NCBI RefSeq assembly: GCF_027924145.1
Contig: NZ_BRVP01000029.1
Coordinates: 1-37,709 of the forward strand
Length of the DNA: 37,709 nucleotides
Reading direction: 5' to 3'
Source of the DNA: Neptunitalea chrysea
GTDB taxonomy: Bacteria; Bacteroidota; Bacteroidia; Flavobacteriales; Flavobacteriaceae
Shown: one piece after another, positions 31,600 to 37,709 of the stretch
Position numbering within the stretch: the first letter of the stretch is position 1
Layout of the letters: each line of letters starts with the position of its first letter
Notes under the pieces: generated by a model
What the model was told of the DNA's origin: nothing
The model's input: the letters and a program-made list of their open reading frames with translations, nothing else
Database searches by the model: none
Position numbers and translations under genes: made by a program

Positions 31600-32478
31600 A
31601 TGCAGTTAACACTCGATAGTAAATTCGCTACTTATACACCACCAAAAAGCCAATTGTTGAAATGGGTTGGAAACAAACAAAGATTTGCATCTGAAATCGC
31701 AAGATTTTTCCCGACTGATTTTAATACTTTTTATGAACCTTTTCTTGGTAGTGGTGCTGTAATGGCAACAGTTGCTCCAAATATTGGTGTTGGTTCCGAT
31801 GCCTTTTTACCATTAATTGAGATTTGGCAACAATTAAAATCTGACCCAAATGGTTTGGTTGATTGGTATGCAGAAAATAGAAATAAAATAAATGGTGAAA
31901 ACAAAAAAGAAGTTTACGAAAGTGTAAAAGCATCTTTTAATGCAAATCATAATGGTAAAGATTTTTTGTTTTTGACAAGGTCTTGTTATGGTGGAATTGT
32001 TCGTTTTAGAAAGAGTGATGGTTATATGAGTACACCTTGTGGACCTCACACACCAATTTCAGTTGATAGTTTTGCAAAAAGGGTTCAGAATTGGAAAGGT
32101 CGAATGAAAAATGTGAATTTTATTCACGCTGATTACAAAGAGGTATTTGAACTTGCTCAAGAAGGAGATTTAATCTATTGTGACCCACCATATAGCCATA
32201 GTCAAGGAATTTTATATGGTGCTCAATCTTTCAAATTAGAAGATTTGTTTGTAGAAATTGAAAAAGCCAAAAATAAAGGTGTTCGAGTTGCTTTGAGTAT
32301 TGACGGAAGTAAGAAGTCTGGAAATTATCTTTGTGATTTACCAATTCCAGAAAATGTTTTCGAGGAAGAAATTTTCGTTAGTGTCGGACGCTCAATGTTG
32401 AGAAGATTCCAAATGGAAGGTCAGACTTTAGAACAGGAATTAGTCTCGGATAGACTGCTTTTGAATTATGCCGTATAA
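31600..32478 (+). CDS. DNA adenine N6-methyltransferase (Dam/D12 class)
   Basis: This 292-aa SAM-dependent methylase has the N-terminal LLKWVGNKQRFASEI (D12 signature), SAM motif I FYEPFLGSGAV, and catalytic DPPY in IYCDPPYSHSQG. Between these lies a target-recognition part (residues 75-170, SCYGGIVRFRKSDGYMSTP). It protects host DNA from the neighbouring nuclease. It is transcribed opposite to controller and nuclease, one of only two plus-strand genes in the array, and ends two bases before the Rp core. Confidence 0.95.
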   Translation: MQLTLDSKFATYTPPKSQLLKWVGNKQRFASEIARFFPTDFNTFYEPFLGSGAVMATVAPNIGVGSDAFLPLIEIWQQLKSDPNGLVDWYAENRNKINGENKKEVYESVKASFNANHNGKDFLFLTRSCYGGIVRFRKSDGYMSTPCGPHTPISVDSFAKRVQNWKGRMKNVNFIHADYKEVFELAQEGDLIYCDPPYSHSQGILYGAQSFKLEDLFVEIEKAKNKGVRVALSIDGSKKSGNYLCDLPIPENVFEEEIFVSVGRSMLRRFQMEGQTLEQELVSDRLLLNYAV

Positions 32479-32480
32479 TG

Positions 32481-32678
32481 TTTGCCAACGTCTCGGCTAT
32501 GGTTAGTGCGGGAATTAAAAGTAGTAAACTTTCGATTAAGCACTTAGCCAAAACTTTTTATTTTGTTTTATCTTTTTCGTTTTAAAGCCAAATCAAAAGA
32601 TTTGGCGGACTTTCTTAAAAGCACTAAACTTTGGGTTAAGTACAAAAACCCGTATTAACTATAGCCATTGTTGGCATT
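32481..32678 (-). repeat. Array repeat Rp (family B)
   Basis: 198 bp. Left core TTTGCCAAC pairs with Ro. Right core is GTTGGCATT. Arms GGCTATGGTTAGTGCGGG/CCCGTATTAACTATAGCC pair over 18 bp with three G.T on the plus strand. The apex is GCCAAATC-AAAA-GATTTGGC. Confidence 0.9.
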
Positions 32679-32688
32679 TCGTTATTTT

Positions 32689-33180
32689 TTATTCATTCAG
32701 TAGTTTTTCTTCTGTCATTATCCTTATAGCTTTTTCGGTTTCATTTTGTCCGTCTGTCATTGAACCTGGAAGCATTATTAATCTTTTTTTTATTTTTTCA
32801 TTATCATCTTCAAATAGGACTTCAAATTGAGAGCGAGTAAGTCCGAATATTGCTTTTTTCAATTTAATTCCTTTGATTTTATTTCTTTCAATTATTGGTG
32901 TTGCTGAATTGTTCAGACTTGTAAATATTCCGTAAATTAAAAACAAACCAATTATTCCGTATAATACCGACATAGAAGTCTGTCCTTTTTGAAAACTACT
33001 AAATGCAGAGTAAAGCAGGAATAAAGAAAGTCCACCGTAAATTAATAATATTCGGCTGATATTATTTCCGACAGTCACTTTTGCTACGTTTCCAATTATT
33101 CCGTCTCTTGTTAGAATAATTTTGTCCGGTAAAATATGACAAAATCCTGTTTTAGTTTTAAATATCTTTTCTGTTTCCAT
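32689..33180 (-). CDS. Two-helix membrane protein, unknown
   Basis: This 163-aa protein has an N-terminal soluble strand-rich part (IFKTKTGFCHILPDKIILTRDGIIGN) and two central helices (ILLIYGGLSLFLLYSAF, VLYGIIGLFLIYGIFTSL). A C-terminal soluble part (GIKLKKAIFGLTRSQFEVLFEDDNEKIKKRLIMLPGS) follows, like the bacterial PH-domain-type membrane proteins. No catalytic residues are recognised. It ends LNE with stop GAATAA. A small gene overlaps its start by 23 bp. Confidence 0.72.
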   Translation of the reverse strand: METEKIFKTKTGFCHILPDKIILTRDGIIGNVAKVTVGNNISRILLIYGGLSLFLLYSAFSSFQKGQTSMSVLYGIIGLFLIYGIFTSLNNSATPIIERNKIKGIKLKKAIFGLTRSQFEVLFEDDNEKIKKRLIMLPGSMTDGQNETEKAIRIMTEEKLLNE

Positions 33181-33412
33181 TTAGTTTTATTTTCAGCACA
33201 TCAGTGCCTGCAATGGATGTTCCAATAGCCCAAACTGTTTCAATTGTAGATGTTACTCCATTCATTACTCTTGTTCTGACTTTATTGACTCTTCTTTTAA
33301 CTTGCTCCATATCTGTTTCCTTTTTTTTATTTGTTAATTGGCTCAATATGAACCTTAAAATTATTAAACTAATTACTAAAAAGGCTACTGGAACAAAACC
33401 ATTGCAGTGCAA
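33158..33412 (-). CDS. Small membrane-anchored protein, uncertain
   Basis: 84 aa: one N-terminal helix (FVPVAFLVISLIILRFILS), a Lys/Arg-rich linker and a tail (TSTIETVWAIGTSIAGTDVLKIKLNG). It overlaps the downstream gene by 23 bp, as real co-translated genes in this window do. Length and lack of homology that I recognise keep confidence low; the true start could be an internal Met (MEQVKRRV). Confidence 0.45.
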   Translation of the reverse strand: MHCNGFVPVAFLVISLIILRFILSQLTNKKKETDMEQVKRRVNKVRTRVMNGVTSTIETVWAIGTSIAGTDVLKIKLNGNRKDI

Positions 33413-33480
33413 AGAGGCTACCCCGAAGGATTTCTTAAATATCTTATAATTATTTTATCTCGTTTCTGTTTTTTTTAATG

Positions 33481-33618
33481 AATGCCAACGGTTGGTATAA
33501 GGTTAGTGGCGTGTTTAAGCAACTAATTTAGTAAACAAATACTTGCCAGATGAAAATTCCGAAGGAATTTTCCAAGTACGCTCTCACTAGCCATTAATTT
33601 TATACTTTGTTAGCTGTA
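33481..33618 (-). repeat. Array repeat Rq (family A)
   Basis: Left core AATGCCAAC pairs with Rp. Right core is GTTAGCTGTA. Arms GTATAAGGTTAGTGGC/GCCATTAATTTTATAC have three G.T on the plus strand. The apex is GAAAATTCC-GAA-GGAATTTTC. Confidence 0.9.
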
Positions 33619-33635
33619 GTTTTTTATTCATTCTT

Positions 33636-35153
33636 TTAATGTCTATTATCTTTCATTAACCTAATGAACATTTTTACGGAAATAGATAGTCCATTTATTC
33701 CCGATGAATTGTCTTCAACATACTTTTTCATAGTATCGATATCTTCTTTAGTATATATATTCCCATTGAAAAAAAGCGATTCAATTGAAGTCGTATTTTT
33801 AATATCTAATAATGGATTTTTATTTAGAATTAATAAATCGGCTATTTTTTCTTCTTCTATGCTTCCATAATCTTTAGAAACTTGAAAGTATTCTGATGGA
33901 TTTATGGTTGCACAAGCTAAGGCTTCCGCTGGCGACAAACCTGCTTTAACTAACTCTTCAAGCTCCCTATGCAAACTAATCCCTGGGAATGAGTATGGGT
34001 CATATGAATCTGTTCCTGCTAAAATTTTTACCCCTTTTTTATGAGCTAATCCTGTTAGTTCTAATCCTTTCGTGTAAAAGCTATTCAAGTAATCTTGGTA
34101 TCCTTCTTTTTTCGCATATTCTTTCATTCCGCTTACGTCATCTTTCCATATAAAAGATACTAAATGTGGAATATATTTTAAATTCTCATCATTCAAAAAA
34201 TCTTGATTATTAGTTAGTGCTTCATATTTTCGAGTAATATGTGTTGGGCAGAAATAAGTTTCGTTTTTTACCATTACATCAACTAATTCATAGAATTTTG
34301 CATAGTCAAAACTTTTTAACATTTTGATTGACGAAGGTTTATTCCTTTCATCAAACTCTTCATCTGCATACATAGCTCTGTAATATTCACGATTTTTATC
34401 CGCTTCTGAGTTTGCGTGTTTTAAAAATAAATGAGCGTGTTCAAAACTACGTTGTCCAGCATTTGATGCATCTATTGGATTTATAACATTTGGATAATGA
34501 CCTGCGAAGACAACACCTTTACTTTTGGCGACTTTCGCTAATTCAAAATATCTTTTAGATAGGATTCCTGAATAAATTTTTATAAAAGTCCTTTTATCAT
34601 TTGCTGTTCTATTTATTACGTCTAAAACATTTTGTTCGTCATAATTTGCGCCAACAATTTCATCAGCAAAACCAATTAATCTTGGACCTAATAATGTTTC
34701 AGATTCTATTTCTTTTCGCCATTTAATACGTTCTTCATTTATATTAACGACGCCTTGCATATCTCTAATATTTGTAACCCCATTTGCAATATGTAAAGGC
34801 ATTATTACTTGTGGCGCAATTTGAAATGCTAAATGAGAATGCATATCCCACAAACCTGCTAGTGCATATTTCCCTGTTCCATCAATAATTTTAGTGTTTT
34901 TGTCTTTTGAAATAGAATCATTTAAAGTGATTTTTATTATTCTGTTATTTTTAATAACAATAGTTTGATTTTTTAGGATTGAGTCATTCGCAACATCTAC
35001 AATATTAATGTTTGAAATAGTATAACTGTTGTTGTCTGCCTTTTGACTTAACGGTTTTGATATTGGATATAGATATAAAAAAAGAATAACGATTAATAGT
35101 AATCCGACTAATATTAATAAGTATTTAAATGTTTTTAAAATTATTTTTTTCAT
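33636..35153 (-). CDS. Membrane-anchored amidohydrolase
   Basis: This 505-aa protein has an N-terminal anchor helix (YLLILVGLLLIVILFLYLYP). The metal-dependent amidohydrolase barrel has DMHSHLAF (HxH), KIYSG (bridging Lys), GHYPN and FEHAHLF (His ligands), and LAGTDSYDP (Asp). The composite beta-sandwich strands flank it (NINIVDVANDSILKNQTIVIKNNRI; KIADLLILNKNPLLDI). It resembles imidazolonepropionase/prolidase-like members, which act on amides or peptides outside the cytoplasm. It is co-transcribed with the MarR gene 2 bp upstream. Confidence 0.92.
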   Translation of the reverse strand: MKKIILKTFKYLLILVGLLLIVILFLYLYPISKPLSQKADNNSYTISNINIVDVANDSILKNQTIVIKNNRIIKITLNDSISKDKNTKIIDGTGKYALAGLWDMHSHLAFQIAPQVIMPLHIANGVTNIRDMQGVVNINEERIKWRKEIESETLLGPRLIGFADEIVGANYDEQNVLDVINRTANDKRTFIKIYSGILSKRYFELAKVAKSKGVVFAGHYPNVINPIDASNAGQRSFEHAHLFLKHANSEADKNREYYRAMYADEEFDERNKPSSIKMLKSFDYAKFYELVDVMVKNETYFCPTHITRKYEALTNNQDFLNDENLKYIPHLVSFIWKDDVSGMKEYAKKEGYQDYLNSFYTKGLELTGLAHKKGVKILAGTDSYDPYSFPGISLHRELEELVKAGLSPAEALACATINPSEYFQVSKDYGSIEEEKIADLLILNKNPLLDIKNTTSIESLFFNGNIYTKEDIDTMKKYVEDNSSGINGLSISVKMFIRLMKDNRH

Positions 35154-35155
35154 TA

Positions 35156-35593
35156 TTATTTTGTGTTGCAGTTGTTTATTATCTTGTTTAAAGTGTTATT
35201 TAATTGTGTTATTTCTTGTTTTGTAATTCCAATTAGAGCAGATTCTCTGTTGGTCAAAATTATATTATTCAAATCCGTAAGTATTTTTTTACCTTTTGCA
35301 GTAATGTTCAAATTGTATTTTTTTCTATCTTCTTTATCTACAAACCTTTCTAAATAGTCCCTTTTCGTCATTAATTCTATCATTCTTGTTACCGAAGCAT
35401 TATCCTTGAACATTAATTCACCAAGTTCTTTTTGGGAAAATTCAGGATGTTTGTTTAGGAATATCAAAAGAAGAGCTTGGTCAATAGTGATTTTGTCAAT
35501 CGTTTTATTCAGATTTCGTTGAGCAAATCTGCGATATTCTTTTATAGCTTTCTCAATGGTATAAAAAATAGTCTGTGATGGTAATTCAATCAT
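35156..35593 (-). CDS. MarR-family transcriptional regulator (paralogue)
   Basis: This 145-aa winged-helix regulator is clearly paralogous to 26298-26747 (shared TIEKAIKEYRR, KITIDQALLLIFL, LGELMFKDNASVTRMIELM, wing DKEDRKKYNLNITAKGK, RESALIGI). Both head a two-gene cassette with an exported hydrolase. The palindrome TTGATATATCAA 27 bp upstream corresponds to the operators of the other copy. Ligand unknown. Confidence 0.9.
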   Translation of the reverse strand: MIELPSQTIFYTIEKAIKEYRRFAQRNLNKTIDKITIDQALLLIFLNKHPEFSQKELGELMFKDNASVTRMIELMTKRDYLERFVDKEDRKKYNLNITAKGKKILTDLNNIILTNRESALIGITKQEITQLNNTLNKIINNCNTK

Positions 35594-35619
35594 TATCTTT
35601 TTATTTGATTCAAAAATAT

Positions 35620-35631
35620 TTGATATATCAA
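35620..35631 (-). promoter_or_regulatory. MarR operator
   Basis: TTGATATATCAA, one base different from the TTGATATGTCAA operators of the paralogous MarR gene. A weaker TTGATTCAA follows at 35606-35614. Confidence 0.65.
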
Positions 35632-35682
35632 TTAAATGAAAATAATATCTGTTTTATTTGATGTTACAATGTTTTTTTAAAT

Positions 35683-35822
35683 TACAGCTAACGTTTACGT
35701 ATAAGATTAGTGGCGCGTTTAAGCACCTAATTTAGTAAACAAATACTTGCCATCGGAAAATTCCGCAGGAATTTTCCAAGTAGGCTAGAACCAGCCATTA
35801 ATTTTATACTTTGTTGTAACCA
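35683..35822 (-). repeat. Array repeat Rr (family A)
   Basis: Left core TACAGCTAAC pairs with Rq. Right core is GTTGTAACCA. Arms GTATAAGATTAGTGGC/GCCATTAATTTTATAC and apex GGAAAATTCC-GCA-GGAATTTTCC are the same as in Rb. The following gene stops inside it (35804). Confidence 0.9.
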
Positions 35823-36964
35823 GTTTTTTTTGTTTTTTTCATTCCAAATAAAAACCTCATTGTATTATTAGGTCGAATAAATAGATGATATATAAGTACA
35901 CAGATTGAAAAACAAACTAAAAGTAAAAATACATATTTAAACGCTGTATTATCTGGTGTTTGAACAACATAAAAGCCAATAACAACAATAATGGTCTGAT
36001 GAAGAATATAAAACGGATAAACAGCCTGATTACAATAGGTTAATAAATCACTTTTTTTATTTAAATATTTTTTACCATATCCTAAACTAGTTAACACCCA
36101 AGCCCAAGCATTTAAATTTATTAGAGCAATGAAAATGTAAGTTTGAGGTTTTGTTATCCAATTATCCCACAAATCGAATGGTTCCCAACCATTCCACCTA
36201 ATTATGTTGATGAAAAGAATTAGTAAAAAAGCAGTTCTTAAGTATAACCGTCTTTTTCGTTCAATTTGCTCAAGAATAATTGGGAATTTATACATTAATA
36301 CTCCAATAAAAACAAAAAATATAAAGAACGAATGTCTTGCCCAATCGTTTATTAAATCGTGCGTAGTTTCAAATCGAGTTGCTAAAAAAGTATAAGGGAC
36401 TATAGCTAAAAATATAATAGGAATTATTGAGTAATCTTTATTAAAAAAAAGTTCAAGTCTATTTCTTATATTCTTTTTGCTTAGATATGATGATAATGGT
36501 ATTGATAAAATATTATAAAAGAATAAATAAGGAATAAACCAAAGATGTAACCAATGAAAATTACCTTCTGGATACCACTTGAACTTTAAAAAAGTTTGAT
36601 AAAATTCAAGATAATTAAAATTTACTCCTTGTAATTTTCGTTCAAAATAGATTTGTGGTGCAACTAACAAGAAAGTCCAAATCATAGTTGGGATAATGAG
36701 CCTTTTAAATCGTTGATAAAAAAATTGTCGTTGACTCATTTTTTCAAGAAGTATGGCAGAAACAAAGCCTGAAACAAGAAATAACAATGGCATTCTAAAT
36801 GAGGACATCCAATAATTTAATTCCATTAAAACATTGCTTGATGAAACATCCTTAATATGCCAGCTATTTTCTGCCACGAAAATCATATTTACGTGAAATA
36901 TGAACATCATTAATATTGCAATAACTCTTAAAAAATCAATATAGTAGTATCTGTTTTTCGTCAT
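35804..36964 (-). CDS. Acyltransferase-3 family membrane protein
   Basis: This 386-aa protein has ten or so membrane helices. The N-terminal YYYIDFLRVIAILMMFIFHVN carries the conserved Arg and His of acyltransferase-3 (OafA-type) enzymes, and FRMPLLFLVSGF and FHWLHLWFIPYLFFY are further family hallmarks. They transfer acetyl or other acyl groups to surface sugars or lipids. It is the only gene of its cassette. The final codons G-Y-N-K-V and the TAA stop are supplied by repeat Rr. Confidence 0.93.
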   Translation of the reverse strand: MTKNRYYYIDFLRVIAILMMFIFHVNMIFVAENSWHIKDVSSSNVLMELNYWMSSFRMPLLFLVSGFVSAILLEKMSQRQFFYQRFKRLIIPTMIWTFLLVAPQIYFERKLQGVNFNYLEFYQTFLKFKWYPEGNFHWLHLWFIPYLFFYNILSIPLSSYLSKKNIRNRLELFFNKDYSIIPIIFLAIVPYTFLATRFETTHDLINDWARHSFFIFFVFIGVLMYKFPIILEQIERKRRLYLRTAFLLILFINIIRWNGWEPFDLWDNWITKPQTYIFIALINLNAWAWVLTSLGYGKKYLNKKSDLLTYCNQAVYPFYILHQTIIVVIGFYVVQTPDNTAFKYVFLLLVCFSICVLIYHLFIRPNNTMRFLFGMKKTKKTGYNKV

Positions 36965-37028
36965 TTTTAGGTTGGTATTTTAGATTTATGACGATTTAAA
37001 TCGCAAAATGTTACTTGTGATGTCAAAT

Positions 37029-37165
37029 TGGTTACAACGGTCTTGGCTATGAGTAGTTGCGTGGGTTAGTACTAACTTTTGCAAGTACACACCAAACTGA
37101 AAATCCGCGAGGATTTTCAGAAGTAGGCGAGAACAAGCAATTACTTATAGCCATTGTTGTGCACT
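37029..37165 (-). repeat. Array repeat Rs (family A)
   Basis: Left core TGGTTACAAC pairs with Rr. Right core is GTTGTGCAC; its partner lies beyond the window. Arms GGCTATGAGTAGTTGC/GCAATTACTTATAGCC have two G.T on the plus strand. The apex is GAAAATCC-GCGA-GGATTTTC. Confidence 0.88.
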
Positions 37166-37709
37166 GGCATTTTATTTTTTAAATGTTCTATAATTTCTTC
37201 ATAACTATCTAAATAATTCCCATTATGAGGAAATTCCATAACAGTTACTCCAACTGATTCAAATAAGCCTTTTGTAGCTTCTTCTATTTGGTCACAGTAG
37301 AAAAAGATTTTATTTTTTATTCTTTTGGACACTTCGTTATCTCTTAATAACCTTGCTCTTTTGGTTAGAATCCACCATAAATCAATTTCGCTGAAATGAA
37401 ATGAAAATCCAACGATGTGAATATTTGAGTTAAAGAATAAATCTACCCAAGATATTTCATCAAATTCGTTTTTTAATAGTTTCTTTTTGATGGAATCTAC
37501 TTTTTGGGTTTCTCCATTTTTTTCAAAAGTGTAAAAGCCTTTGATATAACTATCTATTTTTCCTATTTCTCCACAATAATGGTCTAATCCCAGCATTATT
37601 GTTTTTGGTTTATCAATCTCTCCGTGAATATGCCAAATATTAGTATTGTGTTGGTTGTTTATATGAAATTCAATTTTTCGTCTAATACTATAAATATCTT
37701 CTGAACTCT
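37141..37709 (-). CDS. SIR2/AbiH-like defence protein, C-terminal part
   Basis: The frame is open to the right edge (189 codons visible); an internal Met at 37596 is not the real start, because the upstream codons continue a conserved stretch IWHIHGEIDKPKTIMLGLDHY. HIHG...P plus IVGFSFHFSEIDLWWIL resembles SIR2-like and AbiH-type phage-defence proteins, in which this His-Gly segment and the late GxSxxExD segment frame the NAD site. The N-terminal half is missing, so the class is tentative. The final VHNNGYK and stop are encoded in repeat Rs. Confidence 0.65.
   Translation of the reverse strand, partial: SSEDIYSIRRKIEFHINNQHNTNIWHIHGEIDKPKTIMLGLDHYCGEIGKIDSYIKGFYTFEKNGETQKVDSIKKKLLKNEFDEISWVDLFFNSNIHIVGFSFHFSEIDLWWILTKRARLLRDNEVSKRIKNKIFFYCDQIEEATKGLFESVGVTVMEFPHNGNYLDSYEEIIEHLKNKMPVHNNGYK

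Larger units (their letters stand above)
4731..37709 (-). mobile_element. Integron-like gene cassette array
   Basis: Nineteen co-oriented hairpin repeats delimit 18 complete gene blocks (460 bp to 5.6 kb) plus one cut by the right edge. For every complete block, the 9-10 nt core opening it (GTT plus 6-7 variable nt) is the reverse complement of the core closing it (6-7 nt plus AAC). Examples are GTTGTGTGTA/TACACACAAC around 13011-14418 and GTTAGGCAAC/GTTGCCTAAC around 25271-26845. The two cores of a single repeat are unrelated. Known integron cassettes have this property because the circle carries one attC whose ends pair. No integrase lies in the window. That the blocks move as circles is inference. 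Confidence 0.8.

Noticed and set aside
33204-33449. Plus-strand frame of 81 codons
   Set aside because: It runs opposite to a small minus-strand gene that overlaps its neighbour in the way seen for real genes here; neither is strong, but the minus one fits the operon.
4731-37165. Reading the hairpin repeats as simple rho-independent terminators
   Set aside because: They lack a T-tract on the cargo-sense strand, their mismatches are A.C on that strand, and their cores co-vary across the cargo, which termination does not explain.
4731-37165. Reading the repeats as a CRISPR array or as REP/MITE elements
   Set aside because: Spacing is 0.5-5.6 kb with genes between, so not CRISPR. Scattered MITEs would not have end sequences that match the next copy across the cargo in 18 of 18 cases with a common orientation.
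4731-37709. Calling this a standard integron with IntI/attI
   Set aside because: No integrase or attI is visible and the cores do not fit GTTRRRY except one.

Overview
The window is low-GC DNA from a member of the Bacteroidota, most likely Flavobacteriaceae. The evidence is A/T-rich codon use, TAnnTTTG-type -7 promoter elements, SPII lipoproteins of Bacteroidota type, and families such as DUF3570, DUF4266, ApbE and DoxX. No rRNA, tRNA, CRISPR array or recombinase gene is visible. There is little housekeeping content; almost everything is accessory.

The main content is a cassette array from about 4.73 kb to the right edge. Nineteen imperfect-hairpin repeats (66-202 bp, named Ra to Rs here) separate blocks of one to eight genes. 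All repeats point the same way, and 37 of the 39 complete genes between them lie on the minus strand. Each repeat starts with a variable core ending in AAC(G) and ends with a variable core starting (T)GTT. In all 18 complete blocks, the core that opens a block is the exact reverse complement (9-10 nt) of the core that closes the same block on the other side of the cargo. The two cores of one repeat do not match each other. An integron cassette that carries its own attC-type site leaves exactly this pattern. In addition, the hairpin arms pair through G.T wobbles, and the apical loops read GCA, GAA, GCGA or AAAA, only on the strand antisense to the cargo. That is the polarity expected if the antisense strand folds as single-stranded DNA, like the attC bottom strand. 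The cores do not fit the usual GTTRRRY consensus, so this looks like an integron-like but distinct system.

Cargo in array order (left to right): serine hydrolase + thioredoxin; flavodoxin-like reductase; an eight-gene extracytoplasmic redox operon (Crp/Fnr, DoxX, MsrQ-like membrane protein, thioredoxin, ApbE, DUF4266, DUF3570, VOC); secreted protein + AraC regulator; serine hydrolase-DUF4440 fusion + XRE membrane regulator; DUF4377 lipoprotein; AraC + SDR + NmrA; small membrane protein; Tat-signal flavoprotein + Old Yellow Enzyme with a divergent Fur-family regulator; ECF sigma factor with membrane partners; MarR + S41 peptidase; a protein with a TonB-plug-like tail; an Abi_C abortive-infection protein; serine hydrolase-TPR; a type II restriction-modification system with a controller; a two-gene membrane pair; MarR + amidohydrolase; an acyltransferase; and a SIR2-like protein cut by the right edge. 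Many of these blocks carry their own regulator and operator.

The left 4.8 kb looks like a decayed section of opposite orientation. Its genes are on the plus strand (nuclease-like fragment; Crp/Fnr, RibA, DoxX; lipoprotein esterase; an interrupted small gene). It has one reversed repeat, two or three partial repeats and an IS200/IS605 transposase remnant. The Crp/Fnr-DoxX pair here is paralogous to the pair in the big redox cassette. In both, palindromic operators sit exactly 33.5 bp upstream of a TTTGC -7 element.
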